Below are positions 43,668 through 53,543 of a stretch of 64,000 bases of DNA, one piece after another. Within the stretch, counting starts at the first letter, position 1, and each line of letters starts with the position of its first letter. This DNA is from CAYWYR01 sp964462685 (GTDB taxonomy: Bacteria; Bacteroidota; Ignavibacteria; Kapaibacteriales; UBA2268), in the NCBI GenBank assembly GCA_964462685.1, contig CAYWYR010000002.1:124001-188000 (forward strand), given 5' to 3'. The notes below the pieces were generated by a model. It was not told where the DNA came from. It saw nothing but the letters and a program-made list of their open reading frames with translations, and did not search any database. The position numbers and the translations under genes are program-made.

Positions 43668-45077
43668 TTAAGAATCCACCTTATCCACTAATGCCGCCTG
43701 CAGATCAGCTTCCGCCACGACAGCGCCAGCAACATGTGCTTTTGCTTTGAAAGAAAATGTATTGAACCTTTTACGTACAAGTTTTACTTCGAAAACGAGT
43801 TGATCCCCAGGGGTGACAGGAATTCTGAACTTAGCGTTATTTATACCCATAAACATAGCAAGTTTCCCTTTTAATCCATCCCCTTCAGCTTGAAGGATAT
43901 GGATGCCGCCAGTCTGTGCCATAGCTTCAAGCAATAGCACTCCAGGCATTACTGGCCGTCCTGGGAAATGGCCTTGGAAAAACTGTTCGTTTATCGTAAC
44001 GTTTTTTAAGCCATAAATAGTCTCGGTTTCCTCATCATAGCCAAGTATTCTATCAACCATAAGGAAAGGATATCTATGAGGCAAAATATCCATTACCTCT
44101 TCAATTCGATACTGAATATCTTTTGATTTCTGGGGATCGAATTTTTTCTTTTTAGATAACTCCAGATACTGCTTTCTGAGCTTTTTTGCAAGCTCAATGT
44201 TGGAAGCATGACCTGGCCTGGCAGCTAATATCTGACCTTTGATCGGGATACCAACAAGCGCAAGATCACCGATAATATCCAGAAGTTTGTGTCTTGCAGG
44301 TTCATTTTTAAATCTTAGTTCGGTATCGTTGAAGATACCATTACTTCCTCGCTGAGGTAGCTTATCTAACTTGAATATTTCTTTTAATTTGCCGAGTTCA
44401 GAATCCGTTATCGGTTTATCCTCGATAACGACGGCATTATCGAGCCTGCCGCCTTTTATCAGGTCATTATCATAAAGGGTCTCAACCTCAGTGAGGAAGC
44501 AAAAAGTCCTAGCTCGGGAAAACTCCGGAACAAATTCGTTGTCGAAATCAAAAAGGCCTGTATGCTGGCTACCGAGCGCTGGATTGTCATAATCCACCAT
44601 TACGGTAAGCCTATAATCATCATTCGGAAGGGCTACCAGATCCACACCCTTTTCGTCATTAATATAGCGTTCGATTTTAGCGATTTCGAAGTATTCCCTG
44701 TCAGCATCTTGCTCTACCCTACCGGCTTGCATTAGTGCGTCAACATAAGGCTGGGCAGAACCGTCACCTACGGGCGGCTCATTAGCTGATAATTCAATCA
44801 GGCAATTATCTATCTGAAGGCCAACCAAGGCGGCGAGTACGTGTTCAACAGTATGTATCTCGATGCCATCCCTACCGATTGTAGTACCACGAGATAGATC
44901 GACAACATTATCCACTAAGGCGTCGATAGGCTCCATATCATCAATATCGGAGCGGGTAAACTTATAACCATGCCCGATCTCTGCAGGATGGAATGTGATA
45001 GTGGAATCGTTACCGGTGTGAAGACCGATACCTGAGAAAGATATACTTTTGGTAATTGTATGCTGCTTTGTCGTCAT
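43668..45077 (-). CDS. lpxC-fabZ: LpxC-FabZ bifunctional lipid A/fatty acid enzyme
   Basis: A 469-residue fusion typical of the Bacteroidetes/Chlorobi group. Residues 1-300 are LpxC, the zinc UDP-3-O-acyl-GlcNAc deacetylase, with EIHTVEHVLAAL, PARHKLLDIIGDLALVG and the catalytic histidine in RPGHASN. Residues 320-465 are FabZ, the 3-hydroxyacyl-ACP dehydratase, with ILPHRYPFLMVDRI and FFQGHFPGRPVMPGVLLLEA. Fusion couples lipid A synthesis to fatty acid supply. lpxA follows directly; lpxD and lpxB are not in the window. Divergent from the subtilisin-like gene across 108 bases. Confidence 0.97.
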   Translation of the reverse strand: MTTKQHTITKSISFSGIGLHTGNDSTITFHPAEIGHGYKFTRSDIDDMEPIDALVDNVVDLSRGTTIGRDGIEIHTVEHVLAALVGLQIDNCLIELSANEPPVGDGSAQPYVDALMQAGRVEQDADREYFEIAKIERYINDEKGVDLVALPNDDYRLTVMVDYDNPALGSQHTGLFDFDNEFVPEFSRARTFCFLTEVETLYDNDLIKGGRLDNAVVIEDKPITDSELGKLKEIFKLDKLPQRGSNGIFNDTELRFKNEPARHKLLDIIGDLALVGIPIKGQILAARPGHASNIELAKKLRKQYLELSKKKKFDPQKSKDIQYRIEEVMDILPHRYPFLMVDRILGYDEETETIYGLKNVTINEQFFQGHFPGRPVMPGVLLLEAMAQTGGIHILQAEGDGLKGKLAMFMGINNAKFRIPVTPGDQLVFEVKLVRKRFNTFSFKAKAHVAGAVVAEADLQAALVDKVDS

Positions 45078-45185
45078 GCGAACCGTAATTTTTAGAATTA
45101 CAAAAATATAAAACTATTCCAAGATATTCCTGTACCAAGTTATATATTGATAAAATGCCTTATCTGAAAACTATGATATCTATAA

Positions 45186-48100
45186 TTGAAACATACAGAA
45201 CTAAAGTCTGTATTTATCAGAAGTAAGACTAAAACAATTGGAATTAAATTGATCACTATTTATATACTGCCGAAGCTGTTACCTTTATTTCTGTTGAGTT
45301 CGTCATTCATCTGGTTATCAAGTCTGTGTTTTTCGCAAGGCGTACTTTCAGCTAAAGAAGACATAAGAATATATGAACAGAAGAATATGGAAGTATTCAG
45401 TAAAACGCTTGAACAATCTGATGATCGAGATATACATCTGATAAAGAGTACAATTTTAAACCCTGATGTTCTGAGGCGAATGGATGACAATAGCGGAGAC
45501 GGATGGATAGTACTTTTAAAGGGAAATAATAATGCGAATGAATCTGTAGGTACTCAATTGCAGAGGCCTGAGCTGGATGAAGTAATAGATAAAAGCAAGA
45601 TATCATATATTTTTGATCCAAGCTTGCTTCACGAGAAAAGTGATTTAGGTAGCGGAAAAAGCACTGAAATGGCAGCCAATCTAAATAAAGCGAAATCAAG
45701 GCTTTCAAGTTATGCTGTAGTACATAATAAGAAAACGCTGAGCGGATTGATTTCGAGCGGTATGGTAGAATATTATGAACCAAACCATACTTATAAAGTT
45801 GAAAAATATACCGAACAGGATCTCGGGGCTATACCATGGCATTTTTCCCTTCTGAATATAATGAACGCGTGGCGGAAATCAACCGGAGAAGGCGTTAAGG
45901 TTGCAGTTATAGATACCGGGATAGAGTACGAACACGATGAGTTACGATCAGCAGTTGCGATCAATAGTTCAGAGGATATAAATAATGACGGTATTTTTCA
46001 GCCGTGGCCCAGTGATTCGGTTATTGCCGGGGTATCAGGGGATCTGAATGGTATTGACGATGACGGTAACGGCTATCCTGATGATGTGATAGGTTATGAT
46101 TTTGTTGATCTTGACGCATTTGATCTGGGTGATTATTCGGAGCCGGACCCTTTACCTTTTGATGAACATGGACACGGTACTGCAATGTCATCTTTAATAG
46201 CTGCAGCACCAGACGGCAAAAATATTACAGGTGTAGCACCCGATAGTAAGATTATATCGGTGAGATCATTCGATAGCCGAGGTAATGGTGAGTCGGATGA
46301 TATAGCCAGAGGTATAATATATGCAGTCGCGACCGGTGTAAAAATCATTAATATGTCATTTGGAGATAATTTTGAATCAATGCTTGTAAGAGATGCGATA
46401 GCTTATGCAGAGGCGAGCGGAGTTTTAATGATTTCTTCGGCAGGTAATTCCGCATCATATTTCAGGGCATTCCCATCAGATTACCCATCAGTTGTATCTG
46501 TGGGTGGTGTGGATAAAAACGGCGGAAGATACGGTAGAAGTAATTTCGGTAGTATGATAGATATCGCGTCGCCTTCGGTAGAATTGCCGGTGGCGGGTTT
46601 GGATAACGGTTATAGGACATCTACAGGTACATCGGCAGGGGCTGCACTGATATCAGGTATTGCGGCTTTAGTTTTATCCTCAAATCCTGATTTATCTGCC
46701 GAAGGGCTTGAGTCTGCTTTGATAAGTTCAGCCGAGGACTTTGGGGAAAACGGATGGGATCAATTTTACGGCGTAGGTATCCCAAACGCCAACAAAGCAA
46801 TCGAATATAACAGAGACGCGATTCTAAGGTTCGAGACACCCCGGTATGGCGAACTTTTCAAAAGTACTGATGATATCAGGATCATCGCTACTATCGCTAC
46901 GCCATTATTTTCCGATTGGGAGCTAAGCTATACAGAAGGCTACGGGGTTATATTAAATAATGAAGAGCCTGAATGGACGAGAATCTCAGAAGGGACCGAT
47001 CAGGGTATCAACATACAACTTAATTCTGGCAGAATAGCACCGCTTGACAGCGGGCAAGTCACGATTCGCTTAGTAGTCAACCAGACGAACGGTATCAATT
47101 TTGAGAAACGTTTATATATAGATATCGTGCCAGATAATGCCGATTTGTCTTTGTTGAGAGATACGGTTTATAATACTTATGCAGACGGTCAGCCGAGCTA
47201 TACTATACACCACCGGACTTCTTATCCGACTTACTATAGCACACAATTATTAGAGGATAAAAAAGGTGTTATAACCAGCCCGAGAGGCACAGCCAACAAC
47301 GGGCTTGATCATCTTTTCGATATCACATCCCCTACCGTTTCCGAAGATTTTACGCTGATAGCTGAATATTACGGAGCTGGAGATACGCTCAGAAACATGA
47401 CGGGGGTAACAAGTGCTGCAGAAGGCTTCGATGTAAATGCTTTTGATATCAAACCTTATACTATTCCTTTCAGCTATATCAAGGGGGAAGTGTACCGCCA
47501 TGATGGGTCAGATTATATACCGGCGACAGATTACGAGGGGCTTAATTTCGGTGATACGAAAATTTACAGATTCACGGGAACGGAGTTCGAGGAAGTATGG
47601 TCTTCAGAAGAAGGGGGTCTATTCAGAGCTGCGGGAGATATGAATGGAGACGGAGAGCCGGAGCTACTGACGACTATTGATTTCGGTGCAAAGATATATT
47701 CTCATTCCGCAGAGAATAACCCATTTGATAATGAAGTATTCAGCACAGGCGTTACCGAACGAATATGGGGCTTGGATATGGCCGATATAGATGGTGATGG
47801 TGATATGGAGGCAATCCTGTTAGGTAGCGGGGTAGTAGAAGGGACTGGCCTTGAAAACTCTTTTGAGATAGTTGATTACGTTGAAGGCGAGTATCAAGTG
47901 TTTTCGGTGCCCCTTTTGATGGAGGGACAGGATGGTAACACAGGCCCTGCGATTAGCCTACAGAATGAATCCGCTATACTTGATATCGATAGAGACGATT
48001 TTATTGAGATAGTTTTGGCTCACTTTGACGGTAGGGTAGTTATATATGATCTACCCCGGGATCTCAGAAATGGTATCAACCAGCCAATAGAACCTATTTA

Positions 48101-49724
48101 TCAAAGCGATGACGATATCAACGAATCCGATCATTATTTTACCGTTGGTGATTTTCAAGGTGGTGATGATTTAGAAGTCGCGATTATGGGCTACGGGCAG
48201 TCTGGCTTTACAGGTGAGGAAACCGCAGGACACGGCGCCTCGAACGTTCGAATCTTATCTTATGACAATACTTTTGAACTCGGCGAGCCATACTTTTTCA
48301 GGAGTACAAGAAACACACTCGGCCTACATTGGGGTATAGGGTCTGCGGATCTATATCCGCGGGAAGGTGATGAGCTTATAGTAAACGCTTTTCCGTATTC
48401 TTATATATTCGGTAAGGATACGTTAAACGGCCTGGAACCATTGTTTTCTTTTTACGGGGCATTATCCCGTACGGCGATAGAGCATGATTTTGATAATAAT
48501 GGAAGAAATGAAGTACTTATCAATACTTTCGGGCAGGTATTCAGTTTTGAATATGACCCCTCTAATATATCAGTACCCGTAATTACAGATCTGGTATTGA
48601 CATCACCTAATACAGTATCGCTTCATTGGCTGCCTACCAAAGAGGGCAATTACGCAGTAGGGCTGCAAGAAGTGGGCATAGAGGATATCAGTATTATCGG
48701 CGAGCTGAACGGCCTTAGTACTATCATAAACGATTTGGATACGAACAAAACATATAATTTCTATCTGGCGGCAATAGGTAGCGAGGGTTACGGACCGCTA
48801 TCCGAACCCATATCAGTTACAACAGGCCCTCGGATTTCGCCTGAAGAAATAACCAAGCTATCGGATTATGTATATCAGATAAAATATACGGGTTATCTGC
48901 CAAAGTATCTTTCTAATCAAGACGTATATGCATCACATGACGGGCAGTATTATTATCCGAGAACTATATACAGCAATCAGGATTCTCTTCTGTTCGTTTA
49001 CTTCAATGATATTCTTCCGGCGGATACATTGGTATTTACCTCGGAAAATTTTCAAGACAGACGTGGAATGGGTGCCGTGCGTAAGAATTTGAGCTATTTC
49101 AACAGCAGTAATTTTACAGAAACCGAGCAACTTACCATTACAAGTGCAAGCTTGATAGGCAGGGGAAATCTGCTGGAAATAAGACTATCTCACCCCGTTA
49201 CCGACCCGGATGCTATAGCGGCCGCAACCTATAGCCTGTCACCTTTCGGGGAGATAATAGACGTAGGCTCCAGCATTAGTGATCCATTTACACTGCAAGC
49301 GAATATCTCGTCAGGATTAGCAAGAAGAGGCCGAGGCTTTGAGTATTGTTTGGAAATCGAAGGGTTGGTATCTGATAGCGGGGTGCAGGTAGCAGAAGAT
49401 ATCGGTAACAAGGCATGTTTTACGATTCCTGTGGAGGATTTTTCAGATGTCTATGCGTATCCGCAACCGTGGGATAGATCAGTTACCAGCCAGCTAATGA
49501 TATCTAATGTATTGAATGATTCCGAAGTAATAATATTCGATATATCGGGTAATATAATTGCTACATTGGTTGAAAGGGACAATAACGGTGGTGTAGAATG
49601 GAACGGAATGACTGCAAGCGGACAGGCAGCTGAGCCAGGGATATATTTCTATAGGGTAAAGAGCATCAACGACACCGATGGAGAGGATGAATCCACTTTA
49701 TTGAAGTTCGCTATCACTAAATAA
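45186..49724 (+). CDS. Subtilisin-like S8 protease with T9SS sorting domain
   Basis: A 1512-residue secreted protease. An unusually long N terminus precedes the signal helix (about 25-52, ending LCFSQ). A propeptide region runs to about 215. The peptidase domain has D243 (VAVIDTGIE), H330 (DEHGHGTAMSS) and S483 (TGTSAGAALISG), a complete triad. Then come beta-rich linkers (540-740), FG-GAP/VCBS-like calcium repeats (about 810-1100; DMNGDGEPELL, DMADIDGDGDMEAIL, DIDRDDFIEIVL), a fibronectin III-like domain (about 1140-1220), a further beta domain, and a type A T9SS sorting domain (about 1420-1512, with EVIIFDISGNIIATL and EPGIYFYRVKS). It should be displayed or released at the cell surface. 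Substrate is unknown. Monocistronic. Confidence 0.9.
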   Translation: MKHTELKSVFIRSKTKTIGIKLITIYILPKLLPLFLLSSSFIWLSSLCFSQGVLSAKEDIRIYEQKNMEVFSKTLEQSDDRDIHLIKSTILNPDVLRRMDDNSGDGWIVLLKGNNNANESVGTQLQRPELDEVIDKSKISYIFDPSLLHEKSDLGSGKSTEMAANLNKAKSRLSSYAVVHNKKTLSGLISSGMVEYYEPNHTYKVEKYTEQDLGAIPWHFSLLNIMNAWRKSTGEGVKVAVIDTGIEYEHDELRSAVAINSSEDINNDGIFQPWPSDSVIAGVSGDLNGIDDDGNGYPDDVIGYDFVDLDAFDLGDYSEPDPLPFDEHGHGTAMSSLIAAAPDGKNITGVAPDSKIISVRSFDSRGNGESDDIARGIIYAVATGVKIINMSFGDNFESMLVRDAIAYAEASGVLMISSAGNSASYFRAFPSDYPSVVSVGGVDKNGGRYGRSNFGSMIDIASPSVELPVAGLDNGYRTSTGTSAGAALISGIAALVLSSNPDLSAEGLESALISSAEDFGENGWDQFYGVGIPNANKAIEYNRDAILRFETPRYGELFKSTDDIRIIATIATPLFSDWELSYTEGYGVILNNEEPEWTRISEGTDQGINIQLNSGRIAPLDSGQVTIRLVVNQTNGINFEKRLYIDIVPDNADLSLLRDTVYNTYADGQPSYTIHHRTSYPTYYSTQLLEDKKGVITSPRGTANNGLDHLFDITSPTVSEDFTLIAEYYGAGDTLRNMTGVTSAAEGFDVNAFDIKPYTIPFSYIKGEVYRHDGSDYIPATDYEGLNFGDTKIYRFTGTEFEEVWSSEEGGLFRAAGDMNGDGEPELLTTIDFGAKIYSHSAENNPFDNEVFSTGVTERIWGLDMADIDGDGDMEAILLGSGVVEGTGLENSFEIVDYVEGEYQVFSVPLLMEGQDGNTGPAISLQNESAILDIDRDDFIEIVLAHFDGRVVIYDLPRDLRNGINQPIEPIYQSDDDINESDHYFTVGDFQGGDDLEVAIMGYGQSGFTGEETAGHGASNVRILSYDNTFELGEPYFFRSTRNTLGLHWGIGSADLYPREGDELIVNAFPYSYIFGKDTLNGLEPLFSFYGALSRTAIEHDFDNNGRNEVLINTFGQVFSFEYDPSNISVPVITDLVLTSPNTVSLHWLPTKEGNYAVGLQEVGIEDISIIGELNGLSTIINDLDTNKTYNFYLAAIGSEGYGPLSEPISVTTGPRISPEEITKLSDYVYQIKYTGYLPKYLSNQDVYASHDGQYYYPRTIYSNQDSLLFVYFNDILPADTLVFTSENFQDRRGMGAVRKNLSYFNSSNFTETEQLTITSASLIGRGNLLEIRLSHPVTDPDAIAAATYSLSPFGEIIDVGSSISDPFTLQANISSGLARRGRGFEYCLEIEGLVSDSGVQVAEDIGNKACFTIPVEDFSDVYAYPQPWDRSVTSQLMISNVLNDSEVIIFDISGNIIATLVERDNNGGVEWNGMTASGQAAEPGIYFYRVKSINDTDGEDESTLLKFAITK

Positions 49725-49756
49725 AAAAGAGTGGCCAGTGGCTAAGGTTAAAGTGT

Positions 49757-50452
49757 TCAGATTATATCTGCCTGGCCCTCCTGTGCCAAAAGCAGTTCTG
49801 CTATCACCATATCATAAGGGGTAGTGATTTTTATATTTTCCTGCTGGCCGAGCACATAGCTCGGCGAGTATCCGGCGGCTTCCAATATCGAAGAATCGTC
49901 AGTCGGGGAATCGGTAATCTTATTAAGCGCTCTGAGGTAGATATCCTTTTTGAACATCTGAGGAGTTTGTGCTGCTCGGAGTGGGTTTCTATCAACAGTA
50001 CTGACTATTATACCCGCTTCAGCATCTACTTTTTTTATGGTATCGGTTACTGGCAATAAAGGTATAGAAGTACCTTCCAGCATGAGATTATCAATTAGCC
50101 GATCTAAGAGTTCATTAGTAAAAAGAGGCCTTACGGCATCATGGATTGCAATATAGTCGCAGCCATCGGATAAATGCTCTATAGCATTTTTAATAGAGTG
50201 ATGCCTTGTTTCCCCACCATTGCAAATCTCGATACTATCGATATCCCACTGGACTAAAAGCTTTTCGAAATGTTCGTGCCAGTTTGTATGCAGCGATACG
50301 ATTATACGGCCTGTTTTCGGATGGGCGAGTATAGATTTGAGTGTCCTTACAATTATCGGGATCCCAGCAAGTTTAATAAATTGCTTAGGTATTTCTGATC
50401 CGAACCTGCTTCCTATTCCGCCTGCGGGAATAATATAGTTGATCTTACTCAT
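49757..50452 (-). CDS. ispD: 2-C-methyl-D-erythritol 4-phosphate cytidylyltransferase
   Basis: The third enzyme of the MEP isoprenoid pathway, about 231 residues from the ATG at 50452. That start is preferred to an ATG at 50515 because MSKINYIIPAGGIGSRFG is the usual N terminus and the longer form overlaps the GWxTD gene. The CTP-binding glycine loop AGGIGSRFG, the YIAIHDAVRPLF block, NPLRAAQTPQMF and TDDSSILEAAG are all present. It ends the ftsQ-ftsA-ftsZ/lnt/GWxTD minus-strand run. Confidence 0.94.
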   Translation of the reverse strand: MSKINYIIPAGGIGSRFGSEIPKQFIKLAGIPIIVRTLKSILAHPKTGRIIVSLHTNWHEHFEKLLVQWDIDSIEICNGGETRHHSIKNAIEHLSDGCDYIAIHDAVRPLFTNELLDRLIDNLMLEGTSIPLLPVTDTIKKVDAEAGIIVSTVDRNPLRAAQTPQMFKKDIYLRALNKITDSPTDDSSILEAAGYSPSYVLGQQENIKITTPYDMVIAELLLAQEGQADII

Positions 50453-50507
50453 CACTAAAGTTGCTCCGATTAATATTAGCTTTGCGATTAGCCACCCAAA
50501 TACATTA

Positions 50508-51800
50508 TCAATCACCGTCGGGATCGCCGTATCTATAGCGGTTTCGGAATCCCATCGGCCTTACCAGCCTGAAATCACCAAATCCAGTTCTATCCTGGAA
50601 TACAAAAGTACCAATATTATTATAAACCCATACCTGAGATACCCATTGGGTATTCATGGTAGGAGCGCTGTTTACATCATCAGGCGGCCCAAGAACAGTA
50701 TAGACTCTACCCATATCCGTTAGCCAGCCTGCGGCATAGCTACGGAAATTATTATTAGCAAATTCTATTCTACTATAATATTCCTCAAAAGCCTCGTTTT
50801 TTCTGGTGTTGGGTGTAGGATCCAGATTATCCCAGTAGGCGAGGAAAGCCCTTTTTCGGTCTCTTTCTGTAGCTAAGGATTCGATGCTGTCCATTTCACT
50901 TGAACTTGCCACCCAGGCCATTCTTTCTATAGCCTCATCAATATCTCTGAGAACGTCATACCCCCCTTCTGGAAAATTCTGTAGCTCTCTTTCTGAGAGT
51001 GATATTATATCACCACCGATACCTGTTTCATTAAGCCTGACTGTGAATATCAGATTATCGAGCGGAAGAGAATCTAAGTCTTTTATAAATATTTTTTCAA
51101 GAGTGATATCAGGTGAAAAATTGATTATGCCAAGATCATCTTGAATAATGGTATTACCTTCACTGTCTTTAATATCCCACTCAACGAAAGCTTCGGTAAT
51201 TGAATCGGAGTAAACTCTGTAGAAGATAAAAAAGCCGTTTTGCAGCTCGTAAATATTATCTGAAAGATGTGGGGTTATTTTTGTTCTACCGTCTATCTCT
51301 TCTATTTGGCTGATAAGAAGTAATCCGCTGGTTGCGGTACTATATTGGTTATAATCGGGGACGGAGACGGTTTTGAAATTGGTAGCAAGTTGCTTACCAC
51401 CTTCATCCTGCAGGTTTATCGATACAGTGTATTTACCCGGGGGTACATTATACTTATTAGCTACTGGCTTGAATCCCCCGTTGCCACCTTGGGCATCATA
51501 ATAAGTCTCAGCATAAGCAGTAGCGTAAGTTGTGTTTTCATACACTTTACGATCATCTGAATCGAGAATGATAGTAACTATATTGAAGTCTGCCTTGTAA
51601 TAACTATTGCTTTCCTTAAATCTCAATATCTCAAAAGGGACGGCTGTAACTACTTCTATCCTGCCGATTGAATCTGGTTCGGCCTCAAGATTCTTATAAA
51701 CAACCGCATCCATCGGAATAGTCTGGGTATCCGCAATTAAAACAGATAAGTCTAGAACGCACAAAACGAAAACAATCAATATAGATTTAGTAATATTCAA
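50508..51800 (-). CDS. GWxTD domain-containing exported protein
   Basis: A 430-residue protein with a signal peptide (about 1-23). Residues 24-280 are beta-rich, and the C-terminal GWxTD domain (about 290-425) has the name-giving SYAAGWLTDMGRVYTVLGPP. Such proteins are confined mostly to Bacteroidota, Chlorobi and relatives; function is unknown. It overlaps lnt by four bases and precedes ispD. Its neighbours point to envelope biogenesis. Possible periplasmic location after cleavage. Confidence 0.88.
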   Translation of the reverse strand: MNITKSILIVFVLCVLDLSVLIADTQTIPMDAVVYKNLEAEPDSIGRIEVVTAVPFEILRFKESNSYYKADFNIVTIILDSDDRKVYENTTYATAYAETYYDAQGGNGGFKPVANKYNVPPGKYTVSINLQDEGGKQLATNFKTVSVPDYNQYSTATSGLLLISQIEEIDGRTKITPHLSDNIYELQNGFFIFYRVYSDSITEAFVEWDIKDSEGNTIIQDDLGIINFSPDITLEKIFIKDLDSLPLDNLIFTVRLNETGIGGDIISLSERELQNFPEGGYDVLRDIDEAIERMAWVASSSEMDSIESLATERDRKRAFLAYWDNLDPTPNTRKNEAFEEYYSRIEFANNNFRSYAAGWLTDMGRVYTVLGPPDDVNSAPTMNTQWVSQVWVYNNIGTFVFQDRTGFGDFRLVRPMGFRNRYRYGDPDGD

Positions 51801-53449
51801 TTTTTTACTTTACCATTAATATCAGACTGACCAAAAACAAAAGCTAGGATAATAAATATAGAAGAGACGACTAAAGACATTAGACCTATAAAACCACCGA
51901 TGATTGTATAGACAGTATCACCGGGCAACGTAGGCACAGATACTACTTTTGCGGCTGAGACATATTGCTCTACCCTATCTATGTCTTCTCCGTTGGGGCC
52001 TATAAGTCCGCTTACACCAGTATTTGCCACTCTAGCTATAAATTTCCTGTTCTCTATCGCCCTCATTTTAGCGATCTGGTAGTGCTGTTCGGGGCCTATA
52101 GTACCATCATACCATGCATCATTAGTTATTATGGTAAAAATATCAGCACCTTGGTTGGTGAACCCTGTTACAAAATCAGGATATATGGATTCTATACAGA
52201 TTATAGGCGCTATAGAGATCGAGTCCTGATATATCAGGTTTGTCTGCAGCTTACCCTTTTGCCAACCGCTTATACCTACGCCCCATTTCACTAGGTCTCT
52301 CATAAACCAAAATACTTCGGCGTGCGGGAATCTCTCAGCAAATGGCGTGAGCTTCATTTTATGATAGATTTTCGGATTCTCTATCTCCTCGATTTTATCA
52401 TTTCTATCTATCAGTACTGCAGCGTTGTAGGTATCATAATAAAGATCAGGATCAGTTGGATGGACTTTTGCGATAGCCGGCACTTCATCACCATCCTTAT
52501 AGTAATAGATATCGGCAAAACCGGTAAGTAAAGAGTAATCATGCTTATCCATGTGTCGCCTCAATGGATCGAATCTGTGTTCCACATTAAGCCGGTAACT
52601 GTAATTAGTGATAACTGATTCACTCCATATAGCTAGATCAAGATTATATCCCGACTCAACAAGGCTATCGATAAGGTTTTGATGTATTGAGACTTGCTTT
52701 TGGGGGGTCAATCCCTCCCACTTTAACCATGGATTGATATTTGGCTGCACCAGAGCGATATCAAGTTCGGTGGTTTTGCCTTTAATATTATCATAGGAGT
52801 AGGTGTCGTATCTATTTAGCCCGTATATAAGGGGCAGGATAACCACTGCCGCCAGTGGAGCTAGATATTTAAGCCTTCTCCTGCCAAGTAGCTCACCCGA
52901 TCTGAAAGATACGAGGTATTTATACATGAATACATTGGCATATCCCAATACCAGCCCGACAAGCCAAATGCCGCCTATATCCGCCATCTGCACCCAAGAT
53001 GAGTTTAATATTTGAGTATAGCCTACAGAAAGCCAAGGGTAAGAAAAATCGGTTAGGCTATGCAGCCATTCAAATCCTATCCATACTATCGGGAAAAGCC
53101 AAATAATCTGTTCTGGATTTTTGGCTAGAAGCCTTTTGCGAATAACCTGCAGGAAGATCAACGGGAGCATTAGAAAGAAAGGGTGGCCTATAGCGAGTGC
53201 TACACCGCTGGCTACCAGCCAAGGATCTTTACCTTCCTGTATCGCGGCTATCCACCAGTTTGTACCTACCTGATATATAAACATTGACAAGTAGTAGGCC
53301 CAAAACATTTTCTTTTGATTTGCCACGAGGATGAACATCAGTGGCAGAAACATAATGAATCCTAAGAAATAGAATTCATTCGGCGGGAAAGCCAATACCA
53401 TCATTATACCTGATAGCACGGACAACAAATATTTATTTCGTGTTTTCAA
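51797..53449 (-). CDS. lnt: Apolipoprotein N-acyltransferase
   Basis: An inner-membrane enzyme that adds the third acyl chain to lipoproteins. Six N-terminal helices are followed by a nitrilase domain with the catalytic triad: Glu in LAIWSESVIT, Lys in HKMKLTPFAERFP and Cys in PIICIESIYPDF. The frame is open to a TTG at 53497, but that lies inside the ftsZ terminator; the TTG at 53449 (LKTRNKYLLS) gives the usual short basic lead before helix one, with GGA four bases before it. The start is therefore uncertain. It overlaps the GWxTD gene by four bases. Confidence 0.93.
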   Translation of the reverse strand: MKTRNKYLLSVLSGIMMVLAFPPNEFYFLGFIMFLPLMFILVANQKKMFWAYYLSMFIYQVGTNWWIAAIQEGKDPWLVASGVALAIGHPFFLMLPLIFLQVIRKRLLAKNPEQIIWLFPIVWIGFEWLHSLTDFSYPWLSVGYTQILNSSWVQMADIGGIWLVGLVLGYANVFMYKYLVSFRSGELLGRRRLKYLAPLAAVVILPLIYGLNRYDTYSYDNIKGKTTELDIALVQPNINPWLKWEGLTPQKQVSIHQNLIDSLVESGYNLDLAIWSESVITNYSYRLNVEHRFDPLRRHMDKHDYSLLTGFADIYYYKDGDEVPAIAKVHPTDPDLYYDTYNAAVLIDRNDKIEEIENPKIYHKMKLTPFAERFPHAEVFWFMRDLVKWGVGISGWQKGKLQTNLIYQDSISIAPIICIESIYPDFVTGFTNQGADIFTIITNDAWYDGTIGPEQHYQIAKMRAIENRKFIARVANTGVSGLIGPNGEDIDRVEQYVSAAKVVSVPTLPGDTVYTIIGGFIGLMSLVVSSIFIILAFVFGQSDINGKVKN

Positions 53450-53479
53450 TGAATCCAAGATAATACAACAAAGAGAGCA

Positions 53480-53518
53480 TAAAAAAGCCCTTGACAACTA
53501 ATACAGTTATCAAGGGCA
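53480..53518 (-). terminator. Rho-independent terminator after ftsZ
   Basis: A 13-bp stem with one mismatch (GCCCTTGATAACT at 53505-53517 with 53487-53499 on the minus strand) followed by TTTTTT. It lies 26 bases beyond the ftsZ stop, separating it from lnt. Confidence 0.82.
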
Positions 53519-53543
53519 AAAGTTATTAAAGATTATAGTGTTT

